From contig JAFUXG010000026.1 in assembly GCA_017470935.1 (NCBI GenBank), positions 1 through 64,000 on the forward strand: 64,000 nt of DNA, in the 5' to 3' direction. The position numbers were made by a program, and so were the translations under genes. The stretch is from Lachnospiraceae bacterium (GTDB lineage: Bacteria; Bacillota; Clostridia; Lachnospirales; Lachnospiraceae). The notes under the pieces are model-generated. The model had not been told where the DNA came from. It did not search any database and saw only the letters and a list, made by a program, of their open reading frames with translations. Of the stretch, positions 8,525-16,505 are shown piece after piece. Position 1 is the stretch's first letter, and each line of letters starts with the position of its first letter.

Positions 8525-9730
8525 GTGGAAAGATATAAGAGAAATGTTACATATTTCTATCAATTTCATAACGGTGTTGTAGGTGCTACGGCAGGCTTTC
8601 TCAAAATGGAGCTAAGAGGCGATGATGTGAAAATTACTATCAATATTCAGGAGCCTTACAGAAGCTCTAAGAGTAAGCCTGTTTTGTGTTTGTATCATGA
8701 GATGGGAGATATTTTGTCCGCGGTCAAAATCTGCGAGGTTGACAGGCAGGGCGGGGTGCTCACAATGCAGACAAAGACTCCCTGGAGACAAATGTTTAAT
8801 ACCGGACGGGATTTGTATACCTTTGATGGTGCCTTGGTTATGTATAGCAACAATGATTACTATATTGGGGATTTTGCGGATCGTGACAGGAGTACATACG
8901 ATATTAAGATAGATGAAGAGAGGGAGAGTAAGAAGGAGGCTTACGATAGAACGGATGCAAGAGGTGGAGAGCCGGAGAAGAAAAGCGGAGCGTTGGAAGG
9001 AGAGCCAGAGAAGAAAAGAGGAGCGTTAGAAGGAGAGCAGGAAAAGGAAAGCAAGGCGCTAGAAGGAGAGCCGGAGAAGGGAATCAGAGCGTTAGAAGGA
9101 GAATCGGAGAAGAAAAAAGGAGCGTTAAAAGGAGAGTCAGAAAAGGAAAGCAGAACCTTAGAAGGCGAGAGAATCGGGACAGAACATGAAAAAACAAAAT
9201 GGGAAAAGAGTAAAAATGAAACAGATGGAGAGGATATAGAACAGAAGACCAGAGAATATGAAACAAATGAAGAGCGTGGAAAACAGGAGCTTCAGGAAAG
9301 GGCTGGCGTAATGACAGATTTTGCTGGCAGGGATAGGTGTGAGGACTGTCCTTATAAGGAATCAAGTGCTAACTCCTTTGATGGAATGATTGCAGAGTAC
9401 CCAAAGCTTCCCATGTATAATGTGGATGAGCTGTTTGACTGTGTCCGTATCAATCCTAAGGATATTGGAAAGCTAGACATTGGAAATTGGAAGCTGGGCT
9501 CTAACAGCTTTCTGACGCACGGGTATTATACATATAAATATTTAATGCTGGGCAGGATGAGGTTTGATGACGGCACCAGACATGCTGTATTAGGAGTTCC
9601 TGGTGTGTATAGCAATAGAGAAAGGTACTTGGCCAATATGTTTGGCTTTGATACATTTATTCCAGTGAAAAAGACCGGACAAAAGACCGGTCAGTTTGGA
9701 TATTGGATAGCTGAAATTAACTGCGGATAA
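8525..9730 (+). CDS. Uncharacterised protein with central 11-residue repeats
   Basis: The 401-residue product has three parts. A conserved-looking N-terminal domain (1-130, many beta strands; VTYFYQFHNGVVGATAGFLK) comes first. A highly charged Glu/Lys/Gly middle (about 135-265) contains six copies of an 11-residue unit. The C-terminal domain (about 270-401) starts at a CxxC (CEDCPY) and includes GKLDIGNWKLGSNSFLTHGY and a Gly/Val-rich end. I recall similar Lachnospiraceae proteins under DUF6128 but could not check. The start is GTG, supported by AAGGAG nine bases upstream. No signal peptide or membrane segment is seen. It is flanked by rsmA and a convergent GNAT gene. Confidence 0.7.
   Translation: MERYKRNVTYFYQFHNGVVGATAGFLKMELRGDDVKITINIQEPYRSSKSKPVLCLYHEMGDILSAVKICEVDRQGGVLTMQTKTPWRQMFNTGRDLYTFDGALVMYSNNDYYIGDFADRDRSTYDIKIDEERESKKEAYDRTDARGGEPEKKSGALEGEPEKKRGALEGEQEKESKALEGEPEKGIRALEGESEKKKGALKGESEKESRTLEGERIGTEHEKTKWEKSKNETDGEDIEQKTREYETNEERGKQELQERAGVMTDFAGRDRCEDCPYKESSANSFDGMIAEYPKLPMYNVDELFDCVRINPKDIGKLDIGNWKLGSNSFLTHGYYTYKYLMLGRMRFDDGTRHAVLGVPGVYSNRERYLANMFGFDTFIPVKKTGQKTGQFGYWIAEINCG
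8966..9163 (+). repeat. 33-bp tandem repeat, six units, coding GExEKxxxALE
   Basis: Six consecutive in-frame units encode variants of GEPEKKxGALE. Both DNA and protein copies are imperfect, so copy number may vary between strains. The 11-residue period with Leu and Ala at fixed positions would suit an extended or helical spacer. Confidence 0.85.
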
Positions 9731-9732
9731 AT

Positions 9733-10290
9733 TTATGTATGGTGGTCGGCGTTAAGCAATGAGTATCGTAAATGATCCCTGAACTCACCCTGTACATGAA
9801 CGCTCTTATATTCCACTCCCTCATAGGTGAAGCCTAGTCGTTCCAAAACATGAATTGAGCGTATATTATCGGGGGCAACCTTTGCGTCTATCCTGTGGGT
9901 GTTGTAGTTGGAAAACATGACTGAAATTGCGGCAAGGCAGCTTTCGGTGGCATAGCCATTACCCCAGAAATCATGGTGGAGCTTGTAGCCGATAGAGGCA
10001 GTAGAAAAGGGCATGGGTCTTATTCTGAACAGGTTAATGCTTCCTATTATTTGATCAGGATTGTTTTTCAGATAGATATAATAACGCAGTGAATGTCCCT
10101 TGACTGTTTCCTTGTATTCAAATTCTGCAGCGGCCTGCTGGTAATCCAATGTATAGAATGTATCAGGTCTTGTGGGCTCGAAGCGGTCAAAGTATTCTCT
10201 GTTTTCATCATAAAAGATCAAAGCCTTTTCTGCAATTGACGAATCTTCCACTTGTAGAATGAGCCTTGGTGTATTGACAACGAAGGACAT
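9733..10290 (-). CDS. GNAT family N-acetyltransferase (RimJ/RimL-like)
   Basis: A 185-residue acetyl-CoA-dependent acetyltransferase. It begins with TPRLILQ, typical of the RimJ/RimL subgroup. It then has GSINLFRIRPMPFSTASIGYKLHHDFWGNGYATES, with the acetyl-CoA-binding GNGYATE loop, and NIRSIHVLERLGFTYEG near the end. The subgroup acts on protein N-termini or small amines; the substrate here cannot be told. The ATG with AAGGAG ten bases upstream is preferred over a TTG six codons earlier. It is convergent with the repeat-protein gene, leaving only two bases between them, and divergent from tadA. Confidence 0.9.
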   Translation of the reverse strand: MSFVVNTPRLILQVEDSSIAEKALIFYDENREYFDRFEPTRPDTFYTLDYQQAAAEFEYKETVKGHSLRYYIYLKNNPDQIIGSINLFRIRPMPFSTASIGYKLHHDFWGNGYATESCLAAISVMFSNYNTHRIDAKVAPDNIRSIHVLERLGFTYEGVEYKSVHVQGEFRDHLRYSLLNADHHT

Positions 10291-10436
10291 ATCATTTTCT
10301 CCTTGCAAAAACTATTGATTCTATTTATTATGAAATAGGTGTCAAAGGTTGTTTTATCGTTATTATTCAGAGCCGGTTTCAAAAACTGTCTTGCTCTGAA
10401 CGGTTACATTTTATCATAGTTTGTGGGAGAGATACA

Positions 10437-10940
10437 ATGGAAAATGATAAAAATAATGCACACACAAAGCTGGATGAACGTTTTATGAGGGAGGCGATAA
10501 AGCAGGCGAAGAAGGCTGTTGCAAATGGTGATGTGCCTATTGGATGTGTGATCGTCCGGGACGGGAAAATTATCGCAAGGGGATACAATAAGCGCAATGC
10601 CAGAAAGACAACGCTGGCTCACGCTGAGCTTATTGCAATAGAAAAAGCGTCAAAGAAGGTAGGGGATTGGAGACTGGAGGATTGTGTTATGTACATAACC
10701 CTGGAGCCATGCCAGATGTGTGCCGGAGCTATTGTTCAAGCCAGAATTCCCAAGGTTGTTGTGGGCGCAATGAATAAGAAGGCAGGGTGCGCAGGTTCAA
10801 TACTCAATCTTTTTCAGGTGGAGGCATTTAATCATCAGGTGGAGTTTGAGCATGGGGTTCTGGAGTCGGAATGCTCCGGGATGCTGTCAGAATTTTTTAA
10901 GAAGCTTCGTGTCAGAAACAAGGAATGCAAGGAATTGTGA
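10437..10940 (+). CDS. tadA: tRNA-specific adenosine deaminase
   Basis: Converts adenosine 34 of tRNA-Arg(ACG) to inosine. The 167-residue protein has the cytidine-deaminase-fold zinc site: HAE at 62-64 (zinc His and catalytic Glu) and EPCQMCAGA with zinc Cys at 92 and 95. VGAMNKKAGCAGSILNLF matches the conserved tRNA-binding region of TadA. GGGAG precedes the ATG. The SRP RNA gene follows, as in Bacillus and many other Bacillota, which supports the assignment. Confidence 0.95.
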   Translation: MENDKNNAHTKLDERFMREAIKQAKKAVANGDVPIGCVIVRDGKIIARGYNKRNARKTTLAHAELIAIEKASKKVGDWRLEDCVMYITLEPCQMCAGAIVQARIPKVVVGAMNKKAGCAGSILNLFQVEAFNHQVEFEHGVLESECSGMLSEFFKKLRVRNKECKEL

Positions 10941-10949
10941 AGAGCAGAG

Positions 10950-11017
10950 CATGTACAGAGTCTGTAAAACGATGTAAAGATCAGAACCATGTATAGAGCC
11001 TGTAAAACAATGTGAAG
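10950..11017 (+). repeat. Imperfect 38-bp direct repeat before the SRP RNA promoter
   Basis: CATGTACAGAGTCTGTAAAA and CATGTATAGAGCCTGTAAAA, each followed by a similar (A/C)RATGTRAAG stretch, occur 38 bases apart. The first copy follows the tadA stop and the second ends at the -35 box of the SRP RNA promoter. Their function is unknown. Confidence 0.7.
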
Positions 11018-11018
11018 G

Positions 11019-11047
11019 TTGACAGAAATATTTCTTTCCTGTATACT
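11019..11047 (+). promoter_or_regulatory. Strong sigma-A promoter for the SRP RNA
   Basis: TTGACA, exactly 17 bases, then TATACT: a near-perfect housekeeping promoter in front of a stable RNA. Transcription would begin about 110 bases before the paired 5' end of the RNA, so the primary transcript is probably trimmed, as reported for Bacillus scRNA. Confidence 0.85.
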
Positions 11048-11164
11048 AACGAAAGCTTTTTGTATATAAGGTCAATTGATCATCATTTTGTATTGCTGAC
11101 AAAGACTGTGTTAAGCCTGTGGCCTTATTAATCAAACATGACTACATGTACAACAATGTCATAT

Positions 11165-11430
11165 CTTTCCATGCAGCCGGGGCATTAGCACTGCCTTGCT
11201 TCCTGTGGCTATAGCAGGGGTGTTGGTCTGTGGAGGGTTTTGCATTTAATGCTGCCCATGGTAAGTGGCGTTGACGTGCGGGTCTTGCGCAATGGAAACC
11301 TATGAACCGTGTCAGGTCGGGAACGAAGCAGCACTAAGTAGGAGCTTTCATGTGCCGTGAGGGTGCCTGGCTGAGTTAACTGCTATGGTAACAGATTGGG
11401 TGCGGATTCGAAGCAGACCGCATGGATTTA
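11165..11430 (+). ncRNA. ffs: Signal recognition particle RNA, large (Bacillus) type
   Basis: The RNA scaffold of SRP, which with Ffh targets nascent membrane and secreted proteins. The domain IV core is unmistakable: CCGTGTCAGGTCGGGAACG followed by AAGCAGCACTAAG. The ends pair (CCATGC with GCATGG), giving a molecule of about 265 bases. The 5' part (TAGCACTGCCTTGCTTCCTG and onward) would form the Alu-like domain of Gram-positive SRP RNAs. Exact ends are inferred from pairing. Outside this gene and its promoter, the 725-base interval between tadA and the HD gene shows only the direct repeat and the terminator. Confidence 0.93.
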
Positions 11431-11438
11431 TAATATAT

Positions 11439-11475
11439 ATGCAGTCCTTTTATAGGGTGCATTTTTATTTTTGTA
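11439..11475 (+). terminator. Terminator after the SRP RNA
   Basis: ATGCA pairs with TGCAT with an inner TCC/GGG extension past one mismatch, followed by a long T-rich tract (TTTTTATTTTTG). Confidence 0.7.
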
Positions 11476-11665
11476 AATTTTTTTAAGTTATGGGTGGAAT
11501 AATTTATAAAATGGTGTTACAATATATTAGATTGTAAGTTTTTTGTTCAATCAATAACCATCATTTAATTAACTTGCAATAATGATATTGTATAGTATTG
11601 TGTAATACTCTTATTACATAATAGTATTGCAGCAAGAATATAACATAGGAATGGGAGCTAGTAGC

Positions 11666-12256
11666 ATGAACTATGCAAATGTGATTGAGTTTGTTAAGGA
11701 GAAGATTGCTGTTAATGGACGACCGCCTAATTATCCGTTCCGTGACCGCTTTGAACATACGATGCGTGTATACCGCTGGGCGATCAAGCTGCAGGCTAAG
11801 GTTGGCGGAGATTTGGAGATTATCGCTTTGGCTGCGCTGCTTCATGATGTGGGCTGGGAAGAAGGCCGAGAACATGGAGAGGTCGGGGCTGAGATAGCGG
11901 TTGAATACTTGGACAGCATCGGACTTGATCCTGTCAAGATCGGAAGAATCGGTGAGATAATCCGAATACATGAGGACAAAGACACAACAGACGAATTGTC
12001 ACTTGAATGTCAGGTTGTCATGGATGCGGATCTGCTGGACGAGGTTGGAGCAGTAAGTGTTTTGTGGGACTCTATGGCAACAGCCTGTGAGGATGATGCC
12101 AATTATAAGAAGGCATATTACAGAATCAAGGAGTATTTCAAGGGTAATAAGCCTAAGATACGCAGATGTAAGACTGAAGCCGCTAGACTGGAATTTGACA
12201 AGAGAATGAAAATGCTAGAGGATTTTCTGTTCCAGTTAGAAAGAGAGCTATTTTAG
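11666..12256 (+). CDS. HD-domain phosphohydrolase
   Basis: A 196-residue metal-dependent phosphohydrolase of the HD superfamily. The metal motif is H31 (RFEHTMRV), H60-D61 (ALLHDVGW), H70 near GREHGEVGAEIA, and a later Asp in VVMDADLLDEVGA. Small HD proteins of this type act on nucleotides or related phosphoesters; the substrate is not predictable. The start with GGGAG about nine bases upstream was chosen over earlier in-frame starts without one. The next gene starts 41 bases on and may be co-transcribed. Confidence 0.85.
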   Translation: MNYANVIEFVKEKIAVNGRPPNYPFRDRFEHTMRVYRWAIKLQAKVGGDLEIIALAALLHDVGWEEGREHGEVGAEIAVEYLDSIGLDPVKIGRIGEIIRIHEDKDTTDELSLECQVVMDADLLDEVGAVSVLWDSMATACEDDANYKKAYYRIKEYFKGNKPKIRRCKTEAARLEFDKRMKMLEDFLFQLERELF

Positions 12257-12297
12257 GTAATATTAATTTAAACATATTGTAGGAGGAATATAATATT

Positions 12298-12816
12298 ATG
12301 AAGCAATTTTTAAAGGTTGTATTTGGTATTGTTATTTTAGCAGGAGTATTATATGGAATATATATTGTTGTACCAGAGTATCCACATAATATGATCAAAT
12401 CTTTTATTCAACCTATTACTGATGCCCACGCAAAGATGAGAATTGAACAGGTTCAGAATATGTCAGTGGGTATAAAGGAGCTTGAGGGCTTAACATACAA
12501 GATGGCTGTAGAGAAGAACACCGGTATGAGCTGCTGGGTATATGAGCAGGATGAATTGACAGGTAATGAAGTGGTGAAGTATTATGGCAAGGGCGCCGCT
12601 ATTAATTTGAAGGATTTCCCGGATTATAACGGAAAGCTATATACAGGTGCTGTTGTAAAATTTGAATTTGTTATCAGTGGTAATAATGTGGAGATTTTGC
12701 CATATGTGGATGGCGTAAAGATGAATATTACTGGTGGTGCAAGTAAGGAAAGAAACAAAGAGATTCTCAAATCTATTGTAAGCCAGATGTATAGTGGCAT
12801 GCAGCCGGATCAATGA
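12298..12816 (+). CDS. Membrane-anchored protein of unknown function
   Basis: A 172-residue protein with one N-terminal transmembrane helix (about 5-26), then a soluble domain that should be outside the cell. The domain has IEQVQNMSVGIKELEGLTYK and a later beta-rich part (YTGAVVKFEFVISGNNVEIL). There is no lipobox and no family I recognise. AGGAGG lies ten bases before the ATG. It ends before a strong terminator that it shares with murG. Confidence 0.65.
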   Translation: MKQFLKVVFGIVILAGVLYGIYIVVPEYPHNMIKSFIQPITDAHAKMRIEQVQNMSVGIKELEGLTYKMAVEKNTGMSCWVYEQDELTGNEVVKYYGKGAAINLKDFPDYNGKLYTGAVVKFEFVISGNNVEILPYVDGVKMNITGGASKERNKEILKSIVSQMYSGMQPDQ

Positions 12817-12844
12817 TGACTCATCAATAGAATAGATAATTACT

Positions 12845-12889
12845 AAAGGACATTCCCATAAAGCAAGTTGCTTTTGGAATGTCCTTTTT
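12845..12889. terminator. Bidirectional terminator between the 12.3-kb gene and murG
   Basis: A perfect 12-bp stem (AAAGGACATTCC with its complement) and 19-base loop, with TTTTT on one side and AAA on the other. It serves two convergent genes. Confidence 0.9.
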
Positions 12890-12941
12890 GTTTATCACAG
12901 AGCCGCTAACATGAGGAATGTCAGCTTATTCTGTATTGCCT

Positions 12942-14000
12942 TTATAATGAGGTAATCAAATTCATTATTGTTCCTATGGAGTCAGACATTTCACTTTCTT
13001 CCATAGCCTTGATATATTGCTCCTTGTGGGCTGCTACATCCCTTATTGCGTTGAGCAGAGAAGCCTTAGACAGCTCCTCCTCTTCAATAACATAGCTATA
13101 GCCGCTCTTTTTGAAGGATTTGGCGTTAAGGATCTGGTCGCCACGGCTTGCTGCACGTGAAAGTGGAATAAGAATGTTAGGCTTCTTTAAGGCCAGAAGC
13201 TCGCATATTGCATTGGCGCCGGCTCTTGAGATGACTAAGTCGCATAATGCAAATAGATCCCGAAGCTCCTTGGATATGTATTCGAATTGTACATATCCCT
13301 TCTTATCATTCAGTGTCTCGTCTAAATGGTCCTTGCCGCAAAGGTGGATCACCTGAAAGTTAGGAAGGATATCATCAAGACTTTCACGTATTATATTGTT
13401 AATGACTACGCTTCCGCTGCTGCCGCCAATTATAAGAATCGCCTTCTTGTTTGGATCAAGATGACAGAACTCAGCCGCCTTATTCCTGCTGCCCTCAAAT
13501 AATTCCTTTCTTATTGGTGTGCCTGTAAGTACAGCCTTTCCCTCAGGAAGAAGGTCAAAGGTTTCCTTGAAGTTGCAGCATACCTTGGTGGCAGCGGGAA
13601 TGCATATCTTGTTTGCCAGTCCGGGTGTCATGTCTGATTCATGTATTATAGCCGGGACGTGATTTCTTTTTGCCGCCAATACAACAGGAACAGATACAAA
13701 GCCCCCCTTTGAAAAAACCACATCAGGCTGCAGCTTTTTAATTAGATGATTGGCCTCTGATAATCCTTTGATCACCCTGAAGGGGTCGGAAAAATTCTTG
13801 ATATCAAAATATCTTCTAAGCTTTCCTGAGGAAATGCCGTAGTAGGGAATACCTATATCCTCAATTAATTTCTTTTCTATGCCATTGTATGATCCGATAT
13901 AGTGTACCTCGTAGCCTGCTTCCTTGAGACTTGGAAGTAAGGCAATATTGGGTGTAACATGTCCGGCGGTTCCTCCGCCTGTCATAACTATCTTTTTCAT
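12942..14000 (-). CDS. murG: UDP-GlcNAc:lipid I N-acetylglucosaminyltransferase
   Basis: Adds GlcNAc to lipid I to form lipid II on the inner face of the membrane. The 352-residue GT-B enzyme has the MurG N-terminal glycine loop GGGTAGHVTPNIA (about 8-20), FSKGGFVSVPVVLAA, HESDMTPGLAN, the second loop GGSSGSVVINN, and the donor-binding ISRAGANAICELLALKKP with PLSRAASRGDQ. GAGGAA precedes the ATG. The promoter seems to lie in the unusual hairpin element upstream. In many Bacillota murG sits in the dcw cluster; here it is isolated, which is common in Lachnospiraceae. Confidence 0.95.
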   Translation of the reverse strand: MKKIVMTGGGTAGHVTPNIALLPSLKEAGYEVHYIGSYNGIEKKLIEDIGIPYYGISSGKLRRYFDIKNFSDPFRVIKGLSEANHLIKKLQPDVVFSKGGFVSVPVVLAAKRNHVPAIIHESDMTPGLANKICIPAATKVCCNFKETFDLLPEGKAVLTGTPIRKELFEGSRNKAAEFCHLDPNKKAILIIGGSSGSVVINNIIRESLDDILPNFQVIHLCGKDHLDETLNDKKGYVQFEYISKELRDLFALCDLVISRAGANAICELLALKKPNILIPLSRAASRGDQILNAKSFKKSGYSYVIEEEELSKASLLNAIRDVAAHKEQYIKAMEESEMSDSIGTIMNLITSL

Positions 14001-14040
14001 TATTTGTTCCTCTTTTTTGTTGTTATTTAGTTTTCAACAC

Positions 14041-14140
14041 TTTTACTCACCTCGCCTGCGGCTCGGTGTATACGCTCGCATTATACCACTCTTTGTGCAA
14101 GCACAAGGGTGGTACATTGCTCGCTTGCTCATTTTATCAT
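14041..14140 (-). repeat. Hairpin-rich intergenic element with embedded promoter, probable dispersed repeat
   Basis: On the minus strand the element carries several GCGAGC words and a strong hairpin, ACCACYCTTGTGC / GCACAAAGAGTGGT with a two-base loop and one bulge. TGGTATAAT, an extended -10 box pointing at murG, follows directly. Its GC content and word structure differ from the neighbouring AT-rich DNA. The look is that of a dispersed intergenic repeat, which only a genome-wide search can prove. No gene is seen elsewhere in the 320-base gap. Confidence 0.5.
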
Positions 14141-14320
14141 AATTCTTAATAAATGCAAAGTGCATATATTTGTCGAACCCTATTACATTTGGTTGATAAT
14201 TGATGATTGTTATACCAATTAATAGAAATTATACGATGGACATGTGTTGTGTTTGTGTTTTTACACCTGTAAACTGATAAGGAATAAACAGGTGATGTGG
14301 AACTGGAGGAAATAAACAAA

Positions 14321-15259
14321 ATGATAGTAGAATTATTAAAGCATAACTTATTCATGACAGGAATTATATCTGTGGCAGTGTTGAGTATTTTTCTTCAATG
14401 GCTGATGACCCTCTCGTTAAAAGCATATGTTAAGGCCTCTGCAAATATGAAAACAACAAAGAAAAAGGTTATGATTAATCTTAAGAATCAATTTGAAGCA
14501 ATGCATGAATTGAATTCTCAGGTGAGAAATATGGATGCATATGTGGACAAGTATCTGTTAAAGCTCAAGTTCATGGGTGTTACATATTCGGGTTGGGAGA
14601 AAATGCCTTTTCTGACTGCTGGTATAATTGCATTGACAGCATGTGCCGGAGGGTTTTATGGATATAGTATAAATGAGGAGGAATCATTTTATGCTGAGGT
14701 TTTGTTTGCATCAGGCATTTCCCTGGCATGTTTGTTTGTTTTCTTTCATATATTTGGAATAAAAGCAAGAAAGCAGCAAATTCACATTCAGCTTGTAGAT
14801 TATCTGGATAATTATCTTGCCAACCGTCTTAACCGTAAGGCTTCAGAGAAGGAGCAATGGCAGAACGTAGATGAGGAAATGGATAAGGCCTTTTTAGAGG
14901 GTAAGCGTGAAGCGTTGCAGGAGGCAATAGAGGCTGCCAAGACTTCCGGTGAGTCTGTAAATGGGGATGAACCTGTTGAGGGTGAAGATGGCAGAAGTGA
15001 AGATAACAGGCAACGGGTCGAGGAAGACATGGAAATGCTTAAACGTCTCATAAGGGAGATGGATTCAAAGCATGAGGAGGAGCAGGAAAGTGTAAGACAC
15101 GAGGTTGCTGCTTCGGTGGAACAGCAGGATAGTTCAGGACACGATGCTTCTGCTTCGGTGGAGCAGCAGGGAAATTCGAGATACGAGACTGCTGTGGCTT
15201 TAAAGGAGCAGTCAGATATAGAATTGCTGGAGGAATTTGTGCAAAGCTTTCTTTCATAG
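14321..15259 (+). CDS. Three-helix membrane protein with acidic cytoplasmic tail
   Basis: The 312-residue product has one hydrophobic helix near the start (TGIISVAVLSIFLQWLMTL, about 13-31), a basic amphipathic stretch, two more helices (about 95-115 and 125-150), and a long charged Glu/Gln-rich tail. The tail contains two similar units (SVEQQDSSGHDASA and SVEQQGNSRYETAV). I recognise no family. The ATG with GGAGG upstream is preferred to a GTG eight codons earlier. Fifteen bases separate it from the next gene, a cell-wall deacetylase, so both may work at the envelope. Confidence 0.65.
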   Translation: MIVELLKHNLFMTGIISVAVLSIFLQWLMTLSLKAYVKASANMKTTKKKVMINLKNQFEAMHELNSQVRNMDAYVDKYLLKLKFMGVTYSGWEKMPFLTAGIIALTACAGGFYGYSINEEESFYAEVLFASGISLACLFVFFHIFGIKARKQQIHIQLVDYLDNYLANRLNRKASEKEQWQNVDEEMDKAFLEGKREALQEAIEAAKTSGESVNGDEPVEGEDGRSEDNRQRVEEDMEMLKRLIREMDSKHEEEQESVRHEVAASVEQQDSSGHDASASVEQQGNSRYETAVALKEQSDIELLEEFVQSFLS

Positions 15260-15273
15260 AAAGAGGCATTTGA

Positions 15274-16266
15274 TTGAAGAATCATAAGAGACTATGGTGT
15301 GCAGCAGGAATATTGATAGCAATATGTATTCTGTGCTTTGCAACAGGAAGAAAACAAGGACTGCTTAAGAATGGTAAAGCTGATCTTCCATGGAATAAAA
15401 AGGAAGAAAGGGCATTATCAGATAATAAGGATGGTAAAGAAGAAAAATTAACCGCAGATAAAAATGAGAAGACCTATGAGGACTATTTGTCGGAGAATAA
15501 TACTGCTGAGCTTTCAAGACTCGTGAGGCAACAACGTAATATAGTTGAAGATACTGATTATGATGCTATAAGCAATAAGCTTTATGCCTGGTGGTTCAAA
15601 AGGAATGACTCCCATGAAAAGTCAGGGTGCCAGGAGGATTTTGATATCACCATGTATGATGCCCATTATACTGTGCCAGTATCAGATAAGCGAATATACA
15701 TAACCTTTGACTGCGGATATGAAAACGGCTTTACACCGGATATGCTTGATGTTTTAAAGGAAGAAAATGTTACCGCAGCATTTTTTGTGACCCAGACATT
15801 TATCAGAGATAATGTGGAGCTGGCAAAAAGAATGAAGGAGGAGGGACATCTGGTTTGCAACCACACAGTCACCCACCCATCCATGCCTTCAAAGTCCATA
15901 GAGGAGCAGAAAAATGAGCTGTTAACGTGCGAGAATTATATGAAAGAGGCAACAGGCTACGATATGGACCTGTTCTTCAGGCCGCCCCGGGGTGAGTATA
16001 GTGAGCGTACATTACAGATGGCAAAGGATCTGGGATACACCACCATTTTCTGGTCTATGGCTTATCTGGACTATGATGTTAATAATCAGCCCAGTGCCTC
16101 CTATGTGGTGGAGCATTTTAATAAGTATTATCATCCGGGGGCTATTCCCCTTATCCATAATGTATCCCAGGCTAATCATGACGCTTTAAGAGACGTGATT
16201 ACCCTGTTAAAGAATGAGGGTTATTCCTTCGGCAGCCTGTATGAGCTGAAAAACAATAATAAATGA
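15274..16266 (+). CDS. pdaA: Polysaccharide deacetylase, PdaA-like
   Basis: A membrane-anchored NodB-fold de-N-acetylase, most like PdaA, which removes the acetyl group from muramic acid on the way to muramic delta-lactam in spore cortex. The 330-residue protein has an N-terminal signal anchor (about 7-24), a charged linker, and the catalytic domain. The domain has ITFDCGYENG (catalytic D146), NHTVTHP (metal H197 and H201) and FFRPPRGEYSE. The PdaA-like YENG variant supports the subfamily. The start is TTG with AGAGG upstream. Whether this organism sporulates cannot be seen here; general wall modification is the alternative. Confidence 0.87.
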   Translation: MKNHKRLWCAAGILIAICILCFATGRKQGLLKNGKADLPWNKKEERALSDNKDGKEEKLTADKNEKTYEDYLSENNTAELSRLVRQQRNIVEDTDYDAISNKLYAWWFKRNDSHEKSGCQEDFDITMYDAHYTVPVSDKRIYITFDCGYENGFTPDMLDVLKEENVTAAFFVTQTFIRDNVELAKRMKEEGHLVCNHTVTHPSMPSKSIEEQKNELLTCENYMKEATGYDMDLFFRPPRGEYSERTLQMAKDLGYTTIFWSMAYLDYDVNNQPSASYVVEHFNKYYHPGAIPLIHNVSQANHDALRDVITLLKNEGYSFGSLYELKNNNK

Positions 16267-16350
16267 CAAACGATTATAGACATAATAGTGAAATATCGTT
16301 GGAATATTTGTAATTTTTGTAAAAGTACTTAATAATAATTAAATAAAATA

Positions 16351-16379
16351 TTGATATTTATACTTCGTTTTGATAAAAT
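16351..16379 (+). promoter_or_regulatory. Sigma-A promoter of pgi
   Basis: TTGATA, 17 bases, TAAAAT, in a very AT-rich stretch, about 125 bases before the pgi start. Confidence 0.65.
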
Positions 16380-16505
16380 ATATTCTGTTCGTAATTTGTA
16401 TTGCTATGAAATGTATTATCGAACAAGTTGGGATGAATAATTGTTAGAAATGGTCATCCAATCCTAAGAAATAACGTATAAAATAATACGAAGGAGAGCG
16501 GGAAT

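Noticed and set aside
9084-9365. A minus-strand open frame through the 33-bp repeats.
   Set aside because: It is the mirror of a biased Glu/Lys/Gly coding repeat, giving Leu/Phe/Ser-rich nonsense with no ribosome site.
11405-11425. GGATTCGAAGCAG looked like a tRNA T-loop.
   Set aside because: It falls in the 3' strand of the SRP RNA; there is no acceptor stem, anticodon arm or CCA-like end around it. No tRNA or rRNA gene was seen in the window.
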